From assembly GCA_019637315.1 (NCBI GenBank), contig JAHBVU010000013.1, positions 1 to 40,120 on the forward strand: 40,120 bases of DNA, read 5' to 3'. Positions 9,119-16,677 of the stretch are shown here, in pieces. The DNA is from Gemmatimonadales bacterium (GTDB lineage Bacteria > Gemmatimonadota > Gemmatimonadetes > Gemmatimonadales > GWC2-71-9). A program made the position numbers and the translations under genes. Numbering within the stretch: position 1 is the first letter of the stretch; each line of letters begins with the position of its first letter. A model generated the notes under the pieces. That model did no database searches. It had not been told where the DNA came from and worked only from the letters and a program-made list of their open reading frames with translations.

Positions 9119-10360
9119 CTACGGTCTCCCCGGATTGGTCGGCAAACCATAGGTAATTCGCAGCCGCGGCGCGCCGGTGGGCGAGCGCGTCGAGAAGAAC
9201 ACCGGCTGCATGAAGCCGCCACCATACACTTCTTCGAGATGCGTGATGAACACGACCGTGGGCGGGCCACCCGGCAACTGCCACTGGTTGGCCAGCACGG
9301 TGAGTTCGATCGAAACAGGCGTCGTAGTGCCTTCACGCAGCCGCCCGGCCCACACCAGGTTGCCCTGATTCAGGGTCGGCGATTTGGCGCCGAGATCGGC
9401 CACGATGCCGCGAACCGAGACACTGTCGCCGAACAGATTGTTCGGCAGCCCGAGAAGAGGCAGCGCCGGGGTCAACTCCAGGGTGGCGCGCACGATTTCC
9501 GCCGAGTCTTTGATGGCTGCCGGAATCGCAAACCGGATCAGACCCCGACCCACGGCCGGGCCGCCAAGGTAGAGCAAGTCCGGATTGGCGCCGATCGACC
9601 GATCGACGGTGCCGACATAGCCAAAGGCAGCGATGTCGGCAGGCCGCACCAGGGACGCCTGACGGCGCTTGGACGTGTCGGCCACGTCGACCCGGCCGCG
9701 ATACTCGAAGGTCGGCGCGTTGGTCGAGCCGAGATTGTCCACACCAAGGCGCACACCGGTGGGTTTGCTGGCGCGAAGCCGGATGCCAAAGGCCACCCGC
9801 CCGCTGTCAGCAGCGGAGGTGCGCACCTTGTCGATCTCGTCGCCCGTCAGGTACGCACCAATCCGCCCGGTCTTGAGCGTATCGGGCACCATGATGCTGT
9901 CGACAACCGGCGTGCTGGCCAGCAAGGTCTGAAGACTGTCGTAGCTGATGGTCGTGTCTGCGGCTCCCAGCGGCAGCCGGTGCAGGTAGAGCGTCAGGCC
10001 GGTGGCCGTGGTGTCTCGCGACTGCAGCTGAAACGTCACGGCGGCCGAGTCGACCTCGAGCTTCACCATGATGTTGTCGACCAGAACCGAATCTTCCCGA
10101 ACGGGCGGGAACGCCACGAAGGCGCGGTACTCGCCGGCCTCGAGCCCGTCGGAGACCAGCAAGCCGAGTCGATCCGATCGATCGGCATACCCGAAGAACG
10201 TCGAGTCGCCGCCTGGGATCGCGAGAATGGTGGTGTCCCGGATCACGATGGGATCACCAGGGCAAAGATCAGGACACGTCCCGGGCGTCGTGATCCGGTC
10301 CTGGCAGCCGGCAAGCGCCAGCGCCAGCAGACCCACGGCCGCAACAGTACCCCGCTTCAC
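9119..10360 (-). CDS. Putative lipoprotein with DNRLRE-like C-terminal domain
   Basis: The 413-aa protein begins MKRGTVAAVGLLALALAGCQD, with a canonical lipobox LAGC at about residues 16-19, so it should be a lipid-anchored envelope protein. No enzyme motif is visible. The C-terminal half includes RGLIRFAIPAAIKDSAEIVRATLEL and later VFFSTRSPTGAPRLRITY, which resemble the DNRLRE/CBM96-type beta-sandwich found in secreted and surface proteins; that match is from pattern only. The ATG at 10360 overlaps the cdd stop as ATGA, and the barrel gene follows after one base. The function is unknown; a partner role with the barrel is an inference from gene order. Confidence 0.75.
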   Translation of the reverse strand: MKRGTVAAVGLLALALAGCQDRITTPGTCPDLCPGDPIVIRDTTILAIPGGDSTFFGYADRSDRLGLLVSDGLEAGEYRAFVAFPPVREDSVLVDNIMVKLEVDSAAVTFQLQSRDTTATGLTLYLHRLPLGAADTTISYDSLQTLLASTPVVDSIMVPDTLKTGRIGAYLTGDEIDKVRTSAADSGRVAFGIRLRASKPTGVRLGVDNLGSTNAPTFEYRGRVDVADTSKRRQASLVRPADIAAFGYVGTVDRSIGANPDLLYLGGPAVGRGLIRFAIPAAIKDSAEIVRATLELTPALPLLGLPNNLFGDSVSVRGIVADLGAKSPTLNQGNLVWAGRLREGTTTPVSIELTVLANQWQLPGGPPTVVFITHLEEVYGGGFMQPVFFSTRSPTGAPRLRITYGLPTNPGRP

Positions 10361-10743
10361 GACAACGACTCCGGCCCGAACGCGTCGGGCAGTAGATCAC
10401 GCATGTGCCACTGCTTCCTCGATGAGGGACCGACGGCCTCCACCTGGAGGTCGGTCCCGAATTCCCAGAGCACCTGCCGGCACGCTCCGCAGGGAGCGGC
10501 GGGCGGGTCCACGTCCGTTGCCACCACGATGCGCACAAACCGGCGCGCCCCGGCCCCGACCGCCTGCGCCGCCGCGGCTCGCTCGGCACAGATCGTCAGG
10601 CCGTACGAGGCGTTCTCGACGTTGCACCCGACGAAGATGCGGCCGTCGTCGACCTCGATTGCCGCGCCGACCTTGAAGCGCGAGTACGGTGCATAGGCCG
10701 CCTCTCGCGCGGCACGCGCCGCATCGACCAGCCGATCAGCCAC
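10357..10743 (-). CDS. cdd: Cytidine deaminase
   Basis: A 128-aa homotetrameric-type cytidine deaminase, converting cytidine and deoxycytidine to uridine and deoxyuridine for salvage. It has YAPYSRFKVGAAI at about residue 18, the substrate-binding NVENASYG, the catalytic CAE (TICAERAA) and the zinc-binding PCGACRQ. The GTG at 10743 is chosen: GGGGAG lies nine bases upstream and ADRLVDAARAAREAAY gives the usual N terminus. A longer in-frame start at 10842 would add 33 residues lying over deoB and without family resemblance. It overlaps the end of deoB by eight bases, a sensible pairing since both act in nucleoside recycling. Confidence 0.93.
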   Translation of the reverse strand: MADRLVDAARAAREAAYAPYSRFKVGAAIEVDDGRIFVGCNVENASYGLTICAERAAAAQAVGAGARRFVRIVVATDVDPPAAPCGACRQVLWEFGTDLQVEAVGPSSRKQWHMRDLLPDAFGPESLS

Positions 10744-11908
10744 TCCAGATCTCCCCGAGAAACGAGCGCCCCGCCAGGAGCGGGGCAACGCCCAAGAAGT
10801 CGGCAACCGTCTGTCCCACGTCGGCAAACGTGGCACGTTCACCTATCGACACGGGCCGAACCTTTGGCCCGTACGCCAACACCGGGACCCGCTCCCGTGA
10901 ATGGTCAGTCGACGGGGTGGTCGCGTCGTTCCCGTGGTCGGCCGTAAATATAACCAAATCATCCGTTTGCACGGCCCCAAGCAGACCGGGAATGGCCTGG
11001 TCCAGCTGGCCGAGGCCGGCCAGAAATCCAGGAACGTCGTTCCGATGGCCCCAGGTCTGATCGAACTCGATCACATTCGCAAAAACAAACCCGGTCCGAA
11101 CCTCGGCCAATGCCCGGTGGATCAGGCGGTACGCCGCCTGGTTGGTCGGAGTATGCTCTGACTGGATGCCCCGCCCGGCAAAAAGGTCGTCGACTTTGCC
11201 GATGCCCAGCCGAGGCACCCCGGCCGCCGCGAGCCGGTCGAGGAGGGTGACCCCGACCGGCGCGAGAGAGTAGTCCTTCCGGTCAGCCGTCCGAACCCAA
11301 GCCCCCGGGACCCCACGAAAGGGGCGGGCAATCACCCGAGCAACCCCGGTTTCCCCCTGGCAAAGCTCCCGAGCCACCGCGCAGGCGCGGTACAGTTCGG
11401 CCAGAGGCACCGCCTCCTCGTGGGCCGCCACCTGGAAGACGCTGTCGGCGGAGGTATAGACAATCCAGTTGCCCGTCGCGAGGTGGTCCGCGCCGAGCTG
11501 ATCGAGCACGGCCGTGCCGGAGGCGGGCCGGTTTCCCAGCACTCCCCGACCCGTCGCCTCCGCAAAGGCGGCGATGAGCGCGTCGGGAAAGCCGTCCGGA
11601 AAGGTGGGAAAGGGCCTCTCCAGAACGAGCCCAGCCAACTCCCAGTGACCGGTGGTGCTGTCCTTCCCTTCACTGGCAGGCTGTGCGGTACCCCAGGCCG
11701 CCCGCGGCGGGCGGCTCGCCGGAACACCGGCCAGCGGGGCGCACCAGCCAAGGCCGAGGGCTTCGAGCTCGGGGAGCCGGTAGCCTGCCGGGGCCTGCGC
11801 CAGCGCATTGCCCAGGGTGTTGCTGCCGGCGTCGCCGTAGCGCGCCTGGTCGTGCGACGGCCCGATCCCAAGGCCGTCGAGGACGATCAGGAACGCGCGG
11901 CGGCTCAT
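10736..11908 (-). CDS. deoB: Phosphopentomutase
   Basis: The 390-aa protein is a DeoB-type phosphopentomutase, an alkaline-phosphatase-fold enzyme with two manganese ions that interconverts (deoxy)ribose-1-phosphate and -5-phosphate. The first metal Asp is in FLIVLDGLGIG, the phosphorylated Thr is in the segment GKDSTTGHWE, and metal ligands recur in FDQTWGHRND and TADHGND near residues 290-330. Length is normal for the family. The ATG overlaps the DUF1844 stop as ATGA, and cdd overlaps the 3' end. Together with cdd it forms a small nucleoside catabolism module inside a longer operon. Confidence 0.95.
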   Translation of the reverse strand: MSRRAFLIVLDGLGIGPSHDQARYGDAGSNTLGNALAQAPAGYRLPELEALGLGWCAPLAGVPASRPPRAAWGTAQPASEGKDSTTGHWELAGLVLERPFPTFPDGFPDALIAAFAEATGRGVLGNRPASGTAVLDQLGADHLATGNWIVYTSADSVFQVAAHEEAVPLAELYRACAVARELCQGETGVARVIARPFRGVPGAWVRTADRKDYSLAPVGVTLLDRLAAAGVPRLGIGKVDDLFAGRGIQSEHTPTNQAAYRLIHRALAEVRTGFVFANVIEFDQTWGHRNDVPGFLAGLGQLDQAIPGLLGAVQTDDLVIFTADHGNDATTPSTDHSRERVPVLAYGPKVRPVSIGERATFADVGQTVADFLGVAPLLAGRSFLGEIWSG

Positions 11909-12171
11909 TGTATTGGCGGAGCGCCGGAACCGGACTGGACGAAGCGGAAGCGGAGCGCGGTGAGCGCGTCGGTCAGCAGCTTATCCTCGTCAGCCTCGAG
12001 CCGGCCCTTGGTCTTGTCGGCCAGCATACCAAGGGTGTCGATCAGCGCCTGGGCAATCTGCCGCGCATTCGCGCCGGTCATGCCTTCGGCGCCGGGCGGC
12101 AGCGCACCGTTCATCGCCCCTTCAGCTTGCTGCGCAATACCGAGCACCAGGGACGCAAAGTGGGGGTTCAT
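11905..12171 (-). CDS. DUF1844 family small protein
   Basis: This 88-aa protein opens MNPHFASLVLGIAQQAEGAMNG and continues with ARQIAQALIDTLGMLADKTKGRL and EADEDKLLTDALTALRFRFV, the pattern of the DUF1844 family: mostly helical, cytoplasmic, function unknown. The start at 12171 gives an ATGA overlap with alr and places the protein at the usual family size. A much longer frame upstream is Arg-rich noise opposite alr and is rejected. It sits between alr and deoB with overlaps at both ends. Confidence 0.85.
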   Translation of the reverse strand: MNPHFASLVLGIAQQAEGAMNGALPPGAEGMTGANARQIAQALIDTLGMLADKTKGRLEADEDKLLTDALTALRFRFVQSGSGAPPIQ

Positions 12172-13229
12172 GCGGTCTCTCCGTAGCGACGGACCACCCG
12201 GGGTCCGACCGAGGTCAACAACTCGTAACTGATGGTACCGGCCCGGGCCGCCTGCGCATCGAGCGGCAGCGGTCCGCCGAACAGCGTGGCAACCTGACCG
12301 ACCCGCACCGTCTGTCGGGGCGTCACGATCATCGTCATATCCATGGTGACCCGCCCGGCGATCGTCCAGGAGGCATCGCCGATGGCGACCAGGCCTGTGC
12401 CGCTCAAGGCGCGGTGCAGGCCGTCGGCGTATCCGATCCCGAGGGTCACCACCTCGCCGTCGGCGGCAACCGTGTGGGTCGCTCCATAGCTGATGGTGTC
12501 GCCGGCGCGGACGGGGCGGACCGCATGCACCAACGCTTGCAGCCGCGCCACCGGCTCCGGCACCAGCGCGCCCGCCTGACCACCGTAGAGGAAGATACCC
12601 GGCCGTGCGAGCGTTCCTGCGTACCGAGTACCCCACTGTCCCGCCGCGCTGTTGGCGAGATGCACCACGGCCGGTCGACCCAGCGCCGCGACGACTGTGT
12701 CGAACCGATCGGCCTGCTCGACGGTCATCGCTTCGGAGGTGTCGGAGGCGGCAAAGTGCATGAAGACGCCTTCGTAGCGACTCGAGCCCTGGATCCGCTC
12801 ACGCGCCGCCGCCAGCGATGCGTCGTCATGCCACCGGAAGCCACCTCGCCCCATGCCGGTATCGATCTCGAGATGGAAGGGACGGTCCGAGGCCCCCATC
12901 CAGGCATCGAGCCCCCGCACGCTGCCAATCGCAGGGCGCAGGTCGAGTTCCAGGTACTCGTCGAGGCGCTCCGGCACGAACGGAACGAACACCATGATTC
13001 GGCGGCCCATGCCCGCCTGACGCAGTTGCCGCGCCTCACCCAGGGTCGCGACCCCGAAGCCCCAGGGGTCGATCGCCTCCAGCGCCCGGGCCACCGGCAG
13101 GACACCGAGGCCGTAGGCGTTGGCCTTGACCATGGGCAGGATCGGAACGCCAATGGTCTTGGCGTAGCTGCGGGCGTTACGAAGCAACGCCCCGAGATCG
13201 ACATCGAGCCAAGGACCGGAGGCGGACAT
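12168..13229 (-). CDS. alr: Alanine racemase
   Basis: The 353-aa PLP enzyme converts L-alanine to D-alanine for peptidoglycan. The N-terminal barrel has the PLP lysine in PMVKANAYGLG at about residue 36; FHLEIDTGMGRGGF follows, and the second catalytic Tyr is in DTISYGATHTV. The carboxylate-side VTMDMTMI is also typical. ATG at 13229 yields SGPWLDVDLGALLRNAR, a normal N terminus; a GTG at 13280 would add 17 unconserved residues, and neither start has a strong ribosome binding site. It is the first gene of the long minus-strand run and is divergent from mazG. Confidence 0.93.
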   Translation of the reverse strand: MSASGPWLDVDLGALLRNARSYAKTIGVPILPMVKANAYGLGVLPVARALEAIDPWGFGVATLGEARQLRQAGMGRRIMVFVPFVPERLDEYLELDLRPAIGSVRGLDAWMGASDRPFHLEIDTGMGRGGFRWHDDASLAAARERIQGSSRYEGVFMHFAASDTSEAMTVEQADRFDTVVAALGRPAVVHLANSAAGQWGTRYAGTLARPGIFLYGGQAGALVPEPVARLQALVHAVRPVRAGDTISYGATHTVAADGEVVTLGIGYADGLHRALSGTGLVAIGDASWTIAGRVTMDMTMIVTPRQTVRVGQVATLFGGPLPLDAQAARAGTISYELLTSVGPRVVRRYGETA

Positions 13230-13303
13230 GCACGCTGGGGTGGAAGAGGACGGAACGGATGCCGCCGGCACACCGGCCACTGCAGCACGAGGAGGTGACG
13301 GAG

Positions 13304-13324
13304 TACAATAAGGTCACGCGGAGG
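13304..13324 (+). promoter_or_regulatory. Possible mazG -10 element and ribosome binding site
   Basis: TACAAT at 13304-13309 is a five-of-six match to the sigma70 -10 box, 20 bp before the mazG ATG, and GGAGG at 13320-13324 is the ribosome binding site. The -35 position (13281-13286, TGCAGC) is poor, so the promoter call is weak; the ribosome binding site is good. Confidence 0.3.
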
Positions 13325-13328
13325 CGGA

Positions 13329-14084
13329 ATGCAAGAAAAATCGGCGCTCGAACGTGCCATGGCCATGGTGGCGGATCTGCGGGAACGGTGCCCCTGGGAC
13401 CGGGTCCAGACCCGCGAGACCCTGCGGCCCTATCTGATCGAAGAAGTTCACGAACTGGATCACGCCATCGGAGCCGGCGATACCGCGGCCATCCGTGACG
13501 AGATGAGCGACTTCCTGCTCCACGCGGCCTGGCAGCTGGTGCTTGGTGCGGAACGCGGGGAATTCACCCCGGATGAGATTGCCGCCGACCTCGAAGCCAA
13601 GATGAAGCGGCGTCACCCCCATCTGTTCGACCTGGGCCCCAAGCAATCGTGGGAATCGCTCAAGCGCCGAGAACGGACCACGCCCCGGGGTACCCTCGAC
13701 GGCCTGCCTCCGTCCCTGCCGCCGCTCCTCCTGGCCATGCGGATGGGTGAGCGGGCGGCCGCGGTCGGGTTCGACTGGCCGGACGCGACGGGACCGATTG
13801 CCAAGGTCCGCGAAGAGCTGGCCGAGGTCGAAGCCGCCCTGGCCGCCGGACAGCGCGAGGCACTCGAGCACGAAATCGGCGACCTGCTCTTCTCGGTCGT
13901 CAACGTGGCCCGCAAGGTGGGCATTCAGCCGAGCGCCGCGCTGGAACAGGCCAACGCGCGGTTTCGGGAGCGCTTTCAGGGCGTCGAACAGCGGGCAGCC
14001 GAACGCGGGGTCGACCTGGCAACGGCGGGACTGGACCGCCTCGATGAGTTCTGGAACGAAGCGAAGGCCGAGGAACGCTCGTGA
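13329..14084 (+). CDS. mazG: Nucleoside triphosphate pyrophosphohydrolase MazG
   Basis: The 251-aa protein has two MazG repeats, as in the Escherichia coli-type enzyme that converts NTPs to NMPs and pyrophosphate. Repeat 1 has CPWDRVQT, then EEVHELDHAI and DEMSDFLLHAAW (about residues 20-75), with the acidic metal-binding EExxE and ExxD. Repeat 2 starts GFDWPDATGPIAKVREELAEVEAAL, then HEIGDLLFSVVNVARK near residue 190. A linker segment KMKRRHPHLFD between them is characteristic. It may limit (p)ppGpp signalling or remove aberrant nucleotides, as in other species. It starts from ATG after GGAGG and overlaps the next gene as GTGA. Confidence 0.93.
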   Translation: MQEKSALERAMAMVADLRERCPWDRVQTRETLRPYLIEEVHELDHAIGAGDTAAIRDEMSDFLLHAAWQLVLGAERGEFTPDEIAADLEAKMKRRHPHLFDLGPKQSWESLKRRERTTPRGTLDGLPPSLPPLLLAMRMGERAAAVGFDWPDATGPIAKVREELAEVEAALAAGQREALEHEIGDLLFSVVNVARKVGIQPSAALEQANARFRERFQGVEQRAAERGVDLATAGLDRLDEFWNEAKAEERS

Positions 14085-14434
14085 GCCGGAGCTGGCTGAT
14101 CGTGGCACTCGGCGCCGGCATGGGATGCGCGGCTGCCGCACCAGGTGGGGCTCCGACCACCATCCGATGCCCGGCTGCCGACACAACGTCCGGGCATCGG
14201 ATCGCGAGCGTCTTTATCGATGGTCGTGAAGTCGCGGCGGGGCTGTCAGCCCGGCGCGGAGCCGAGGAGTTTCCCGAAACGTACAGCCTGGACGGCCCCG
14301 AGCCCGAGGCGCTTGCCGCGCTGCCGGTCGAGCGCATCGATCTGATCGAATACGCTCGGGGAGCCGACGCCGAACGACGCTACCGACTCTGCCCTGGCGG
14401 CGTCGCCTTGTTGATCACCACGACAGGGCGCTGA
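14081..14434 (+). CDS. Small secreted protein with TonB-plug-like segment
   Basis: The 117-aa product starts SRSWLIVALGAGMGCAAAA, a likely signal peptide; GMGC is a poor lipobox, so lipid attachment is doubtful. The C-terminal half, LPVERIDLIEYARGADAERRYR then CPGGVALLITTTGR, resembles the conserved end of TonB-dependent receptor plug domains (I-x-x-I-E-x-x-x-G-x-x-A ... GV-x-x-ITT), but the protein has no barrel. I do not recognise a named family. The GTG start overlaps the mazG stop as GTGA, so the two are probably co-translated, though a functional link is unclear. Two cysteines remain in the mature protein and could form a disulfide. Confidence 0.65.
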   Translation: MSRSWLIVALGAGMGCAAAAPGGAPTTIRCPAADTTSGHRIASVFIDGREVAAGLSARRGAEEFPETYSLDGPEPEALAALPVERIDLIEYARGADAERRYRLCPGGVALLITTTGR

Positions 14435-14462
14435 AGCCGCTCTGGCGCGGGCGCCCGTCACC

Positions 14463-15758
14463 TCAGGGATAGAGGCGATGGATCTGCCGCGGAAACGCGA
14501 TGGTTTCCCGAATGTGCGGTATCCCGGTAATCCAGGCGACCGTCCGCTCCACCCCGAGTCCGAAGCCCGAGTGCACGAAGGTGCCGTACTTCCGCAGATC
14601 GAGGTACCAGGCATACGCCTTGGGGTCGAGCCCCTGACCGATGATCCGCGCCAGCAGTCGGTCGTGATCGTCCTCCCGCTGTGAACCGCCAATGATCTCG
14701 CCGTAGCCCTCCGGAGCAAGGCAGTCGTTGTTGAGCACGGTCCGCGGATCCTCAGGGTTCTCCTTCATGTAGAAGGCTTTGACCTCCTTCGGATAGTTCT
14801 TGACGAAGATCGGCCGGTCGTACTCCTTCGCCAGCAGCGTCTCGTCGTCGCCACCCAGGTCATCTCCCCACTTGATGTCGGAACCGAGCTGATTCAGACG
14901 TGTTACCGCGTCGCTATAGCTGATCCGGGGAAACGGCCCCACTGTTCGTTCGAGCGGCGCCCGGTCGCGCTCGAGTTCGTCGAGCTCATCCTTGCAGCGG
15001 TCGAGCGCGCGAGCCACGAGATAGCTGACGAGATCTTCCTGCAGCTGCATATTGTCGTCCGAGTCGGCAAAGGCCACTTCGGGCTCGACCATCCAGAACT
15101 CGGTCAGATGCCGGCGCGTCTTCGATTTCTCCGCCCGAAAGGTCGGGCCCAGGCAATAGACCTTGCCGAGGGCAGCACAGGCAGCTTCGACGTAGAGCTG
15201 ACCGGTCTGGGCCAGGTAGGCCTGACCAAGATCGAAGTACTCGGTAGCAAAGAGGTTGCCCGCCTCTTCCCCGATACTGCCGGTCAGGATCGGGGTGCTG
15301 ACATGGTAGAAACCACGTTCATCGAAGAAGTCGTGCAGCGCCTGGAATACCTGATGACGAACCTTGGCAATTGCCACCTGCTTCCGGCTCCGAAGCCAGA
15401 GATGCCGGTGCTCGAACAGAAAGGCCGTGCCGTGTTCCTTGGGCGAAATCGGGTAGTCCGGGCTCGCCCCCAGGACCTCCAGCTCGGCCACAGCCAGTTC
15501 GACACCGCCCGCCTGGCGGGGGTCAGCCCGAACCTCGCCACGGACCCGAACCGAGGTCTCCTGGGTCAGCCCAATGGCGGTTTCCCAGACAGCCTCGGGA
15601 AGGTCCCGCTTGGACAGGACGCACTGGAGATACCCCGAGCCATCGCGCAGCACGAGGAAGGCAATCTTCCCGCTGGTCCGGGTCGTTACGACCCAGCCGG
15701 CGACCGTAACGTGTTGACCGGCTCGGCCCGAAAGGGACTTAATGTCTGAGTGCTCCAT
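14463..15758 (-). CDS. asnS: Asparaginyl-tRNA synthetase
   Basis: The 431-aa class IIb synthetase charges tRNA-Asn. The N-terminal OB-fold anticodon-binding domain is VTVAGWVVTTRTSGKIAFLVLRDG (about residues 17-110), followed by the catalytic domain with motif 2 FRAEKSKTRRHLTEFWMVEPE and motif 3 GFGLGVERTVAWITG. The short HLTEFWMVEPE and the EFWM context favour AsnRS over AspRS. ATG at 15758 is chosen; a GTG at 15770 adds four residues and cannot be excluded, as neither has a clear ribosome binding site. A well-formed promoter lies just upstream, so it is probably a monocistronic unit. Confidence 0.93.
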   Translation of the reverse strand: MEHSDIKSLSGRAGQHVTVAGWVVTTRTSGKIAFLVLRDGSGYLQCVLSKRDLPEAVWETAIGLTQETSVRVRGEVRADPRQAGGVELAVAELEVLGASPDYPISPKEHGTAFLFEHRHLWLRSRKQVAIAKVRHQVFQALHDFFDERGFYHVSTPILTGSIGEEAGNLFATEYFDLGQAYLAQTGQLYVEAACAALGKVYCLGPTFRAEKSKTRRHLTEFWMVEPEVAFADSDDNMQLQEDLVSYLVARALDRCKDELDELERDRAPLERTVGPFPRISYSDAVTRLNQLGSDIKWGDDLGGDDETLLAKEYDRPIFVKNYPKEVKAFYMKENPEDPRTVLNNDCLAPEGYGEIIGGSQREDDHDRLLARIIGQGLDPKAYAWYLDLRKYGTFVHSGFGLGVERTVAWITGIPHIRETIAFPRQIHRLYP

Positions 15759-15787
15759 GCCGATAATCACAGGTTCGAGGGCCGCCT

Positions 15788-15817
15788 ATTGTACCGGGGA
15801 CGTGCCACCGGGGTCAA
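15788..15817 (-). promoter_or_regulatory. asnS promoter, sigma70-like
   Basis: Read on the minus strand, TTGACC (15817-15812) and TACAAT (15793-15788) are each five-of-six matches to the sigma70 boxes with an 18-bp spacer. Transcription would start near 15781 and give a leader of about 23 bases before the ATG. The region 15794-15834 also folds into a GC-rich imperfect palindrome that covers the spacer and -35 box. A second TACAAT lies at 15878-15873 but has no matching -35. Confidence 0.55.
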
Positions 15818-16036
15818 ATCCCGGGCAGTCCCGGATTCGTGTGCAAGTCACCCTCGAGCCAAGCGTCAAAATATTGTACCGCTACACTAGGCCGAACGTA
15901 CGATTTCAATACACCGATCAAATTTTGTGATCTTGCGCACAGGGCGCCAGTTTCAGATCTTAGGCCCGTCGACACAGCCGCTCGCACCGGACCTGCGTCG
16001 AGCCGGGTCTCCTAGTGCACGCAAACGAGGTATCTG

Positions 16037-16276
16037 ATGGCCATTCACATGCAGGCTCGCCTCAAATCCGAACACACCCTGCGATACCCGCGACTTTCGG
16101 CCAACATGTGGTACGAGGTGTCGCCGATCTTCCCCGGCGTGACGACTCGCCGCGTGGACATTTTCGGGCGACGAATCACCCGGATTCGTACGGCTCGCGA
16201 CTACGAAACGGTCCAGGCAGCGCACTTCGAGTTCCGCGAACGACCCGTCGAAGAAGAACAGCCGGTCATGGCCTGA
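16037..16276 (+). CDS. Hypothetical 79-aa protein
   Basis: The small protein reads MAIHMQARLKSEHTLRYPRL, then ANMWYEVSPIFPGVTTRRVDIFG and a Glu-rich tail. It has no signal peptide, membrane segment or cysteine and is not a family I recognise. Support for a real gene is indirect: GAGG six bases before the ATG, a hairpin with a short T-run 30 bp after the stop, and a stand-alone position divergent from asnS with no competing frame of better quality. A predicted soluble, basic-then-acidic protein; function unknown. Confidence 0.55.
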   Translation: MAIHMQARLKSEHTLRYPRLSANMWYEVSPIFPGVTTRRVDIFGRRITRIRTARDYETVQAAHFEFRERPVEEEQPVMA

Positions 16277-16677
16277 GCAGGAGCCGGCCTGAGACTCCGA
16301 CCCAGAAGCGGCAAGCTCGGCAATCCGACGGGCTGCCGCTTTCTCCTGCCCGGCACGCAATGTCGCTTTTCCACATCACCATCCGGGATCGCTGTTGCGC
16401 GTGTCTGCAAATAGCTTCACCGTAATGAGCTGATCCGCAGCAGTCACTCCCGCCTCAAGTGTCACATCAGTCCGCTCCAAGGCCGCATCTGCCGCAACGC
16501 CGGGACGCAACAATGGGGACCTGAGCCAGAACCTCGGCTGGCCCGTTTGACGCGCACCCGCTCGGTCTGCAAGTTCTCTTACCCTCAGACCGCCCGCGGC
16601 CAACGCTCTGCGACCGACCGGTGTCTAAGGCCGAGATATCAGCGCTACGTACCCTCGAGGCTGTGAAAGGACCCGCC
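16277..16677. other. 401-bp intergenic region before the export operon
   Basis: Apart from the hairpin at 16306-16341, no gene is supported here on either strand; the open frames are short and lack start signals or family resemblance. TTGACG at 16547-16552 is a fair -35 box for the downstream operon, but the sequence 17 bp further on (CAAGTT) is a poor -10. AAAGGA at 16666-16671 is the ribosome binding site of the next gene. Confidence 0.5.
16306..16341 (+). terminator. Possible terminator after the 79-aa gene
   Basis: AAGCGGCA (16306-16313) pairs with TGCCGCTT (16334-16341) across a 20-base loop that can itself fold partly; TTCT follows. The stem is solid but the loop is long and the T-run short. 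Confidence 0.4.

Noticed and set aside
14426-14456. GGGCGC/GCGCCC inverted repeat between the secreted-protein gene and asnS
   Set aside because: Only 6 bp, a 19-base loop and no T-run on either strand, so a terminator call is not supported.
15753-15840. tRNA-like T-arm (CCGGG, GTCAAAT, CCCGG) upstream of asnS
   Set aside because: No matching acceptor stem, D-arm or anticodon arm within tRNA distance on either strand; the element is better read as a palindrome over the promoter.
15912-15932. Short GATCA/TGATC inverted repeat upstream of the 79-aa gene
   Set aside because: Five base pairs in an AT-richer patch could occur by chance and no promoter boxes line up with it.
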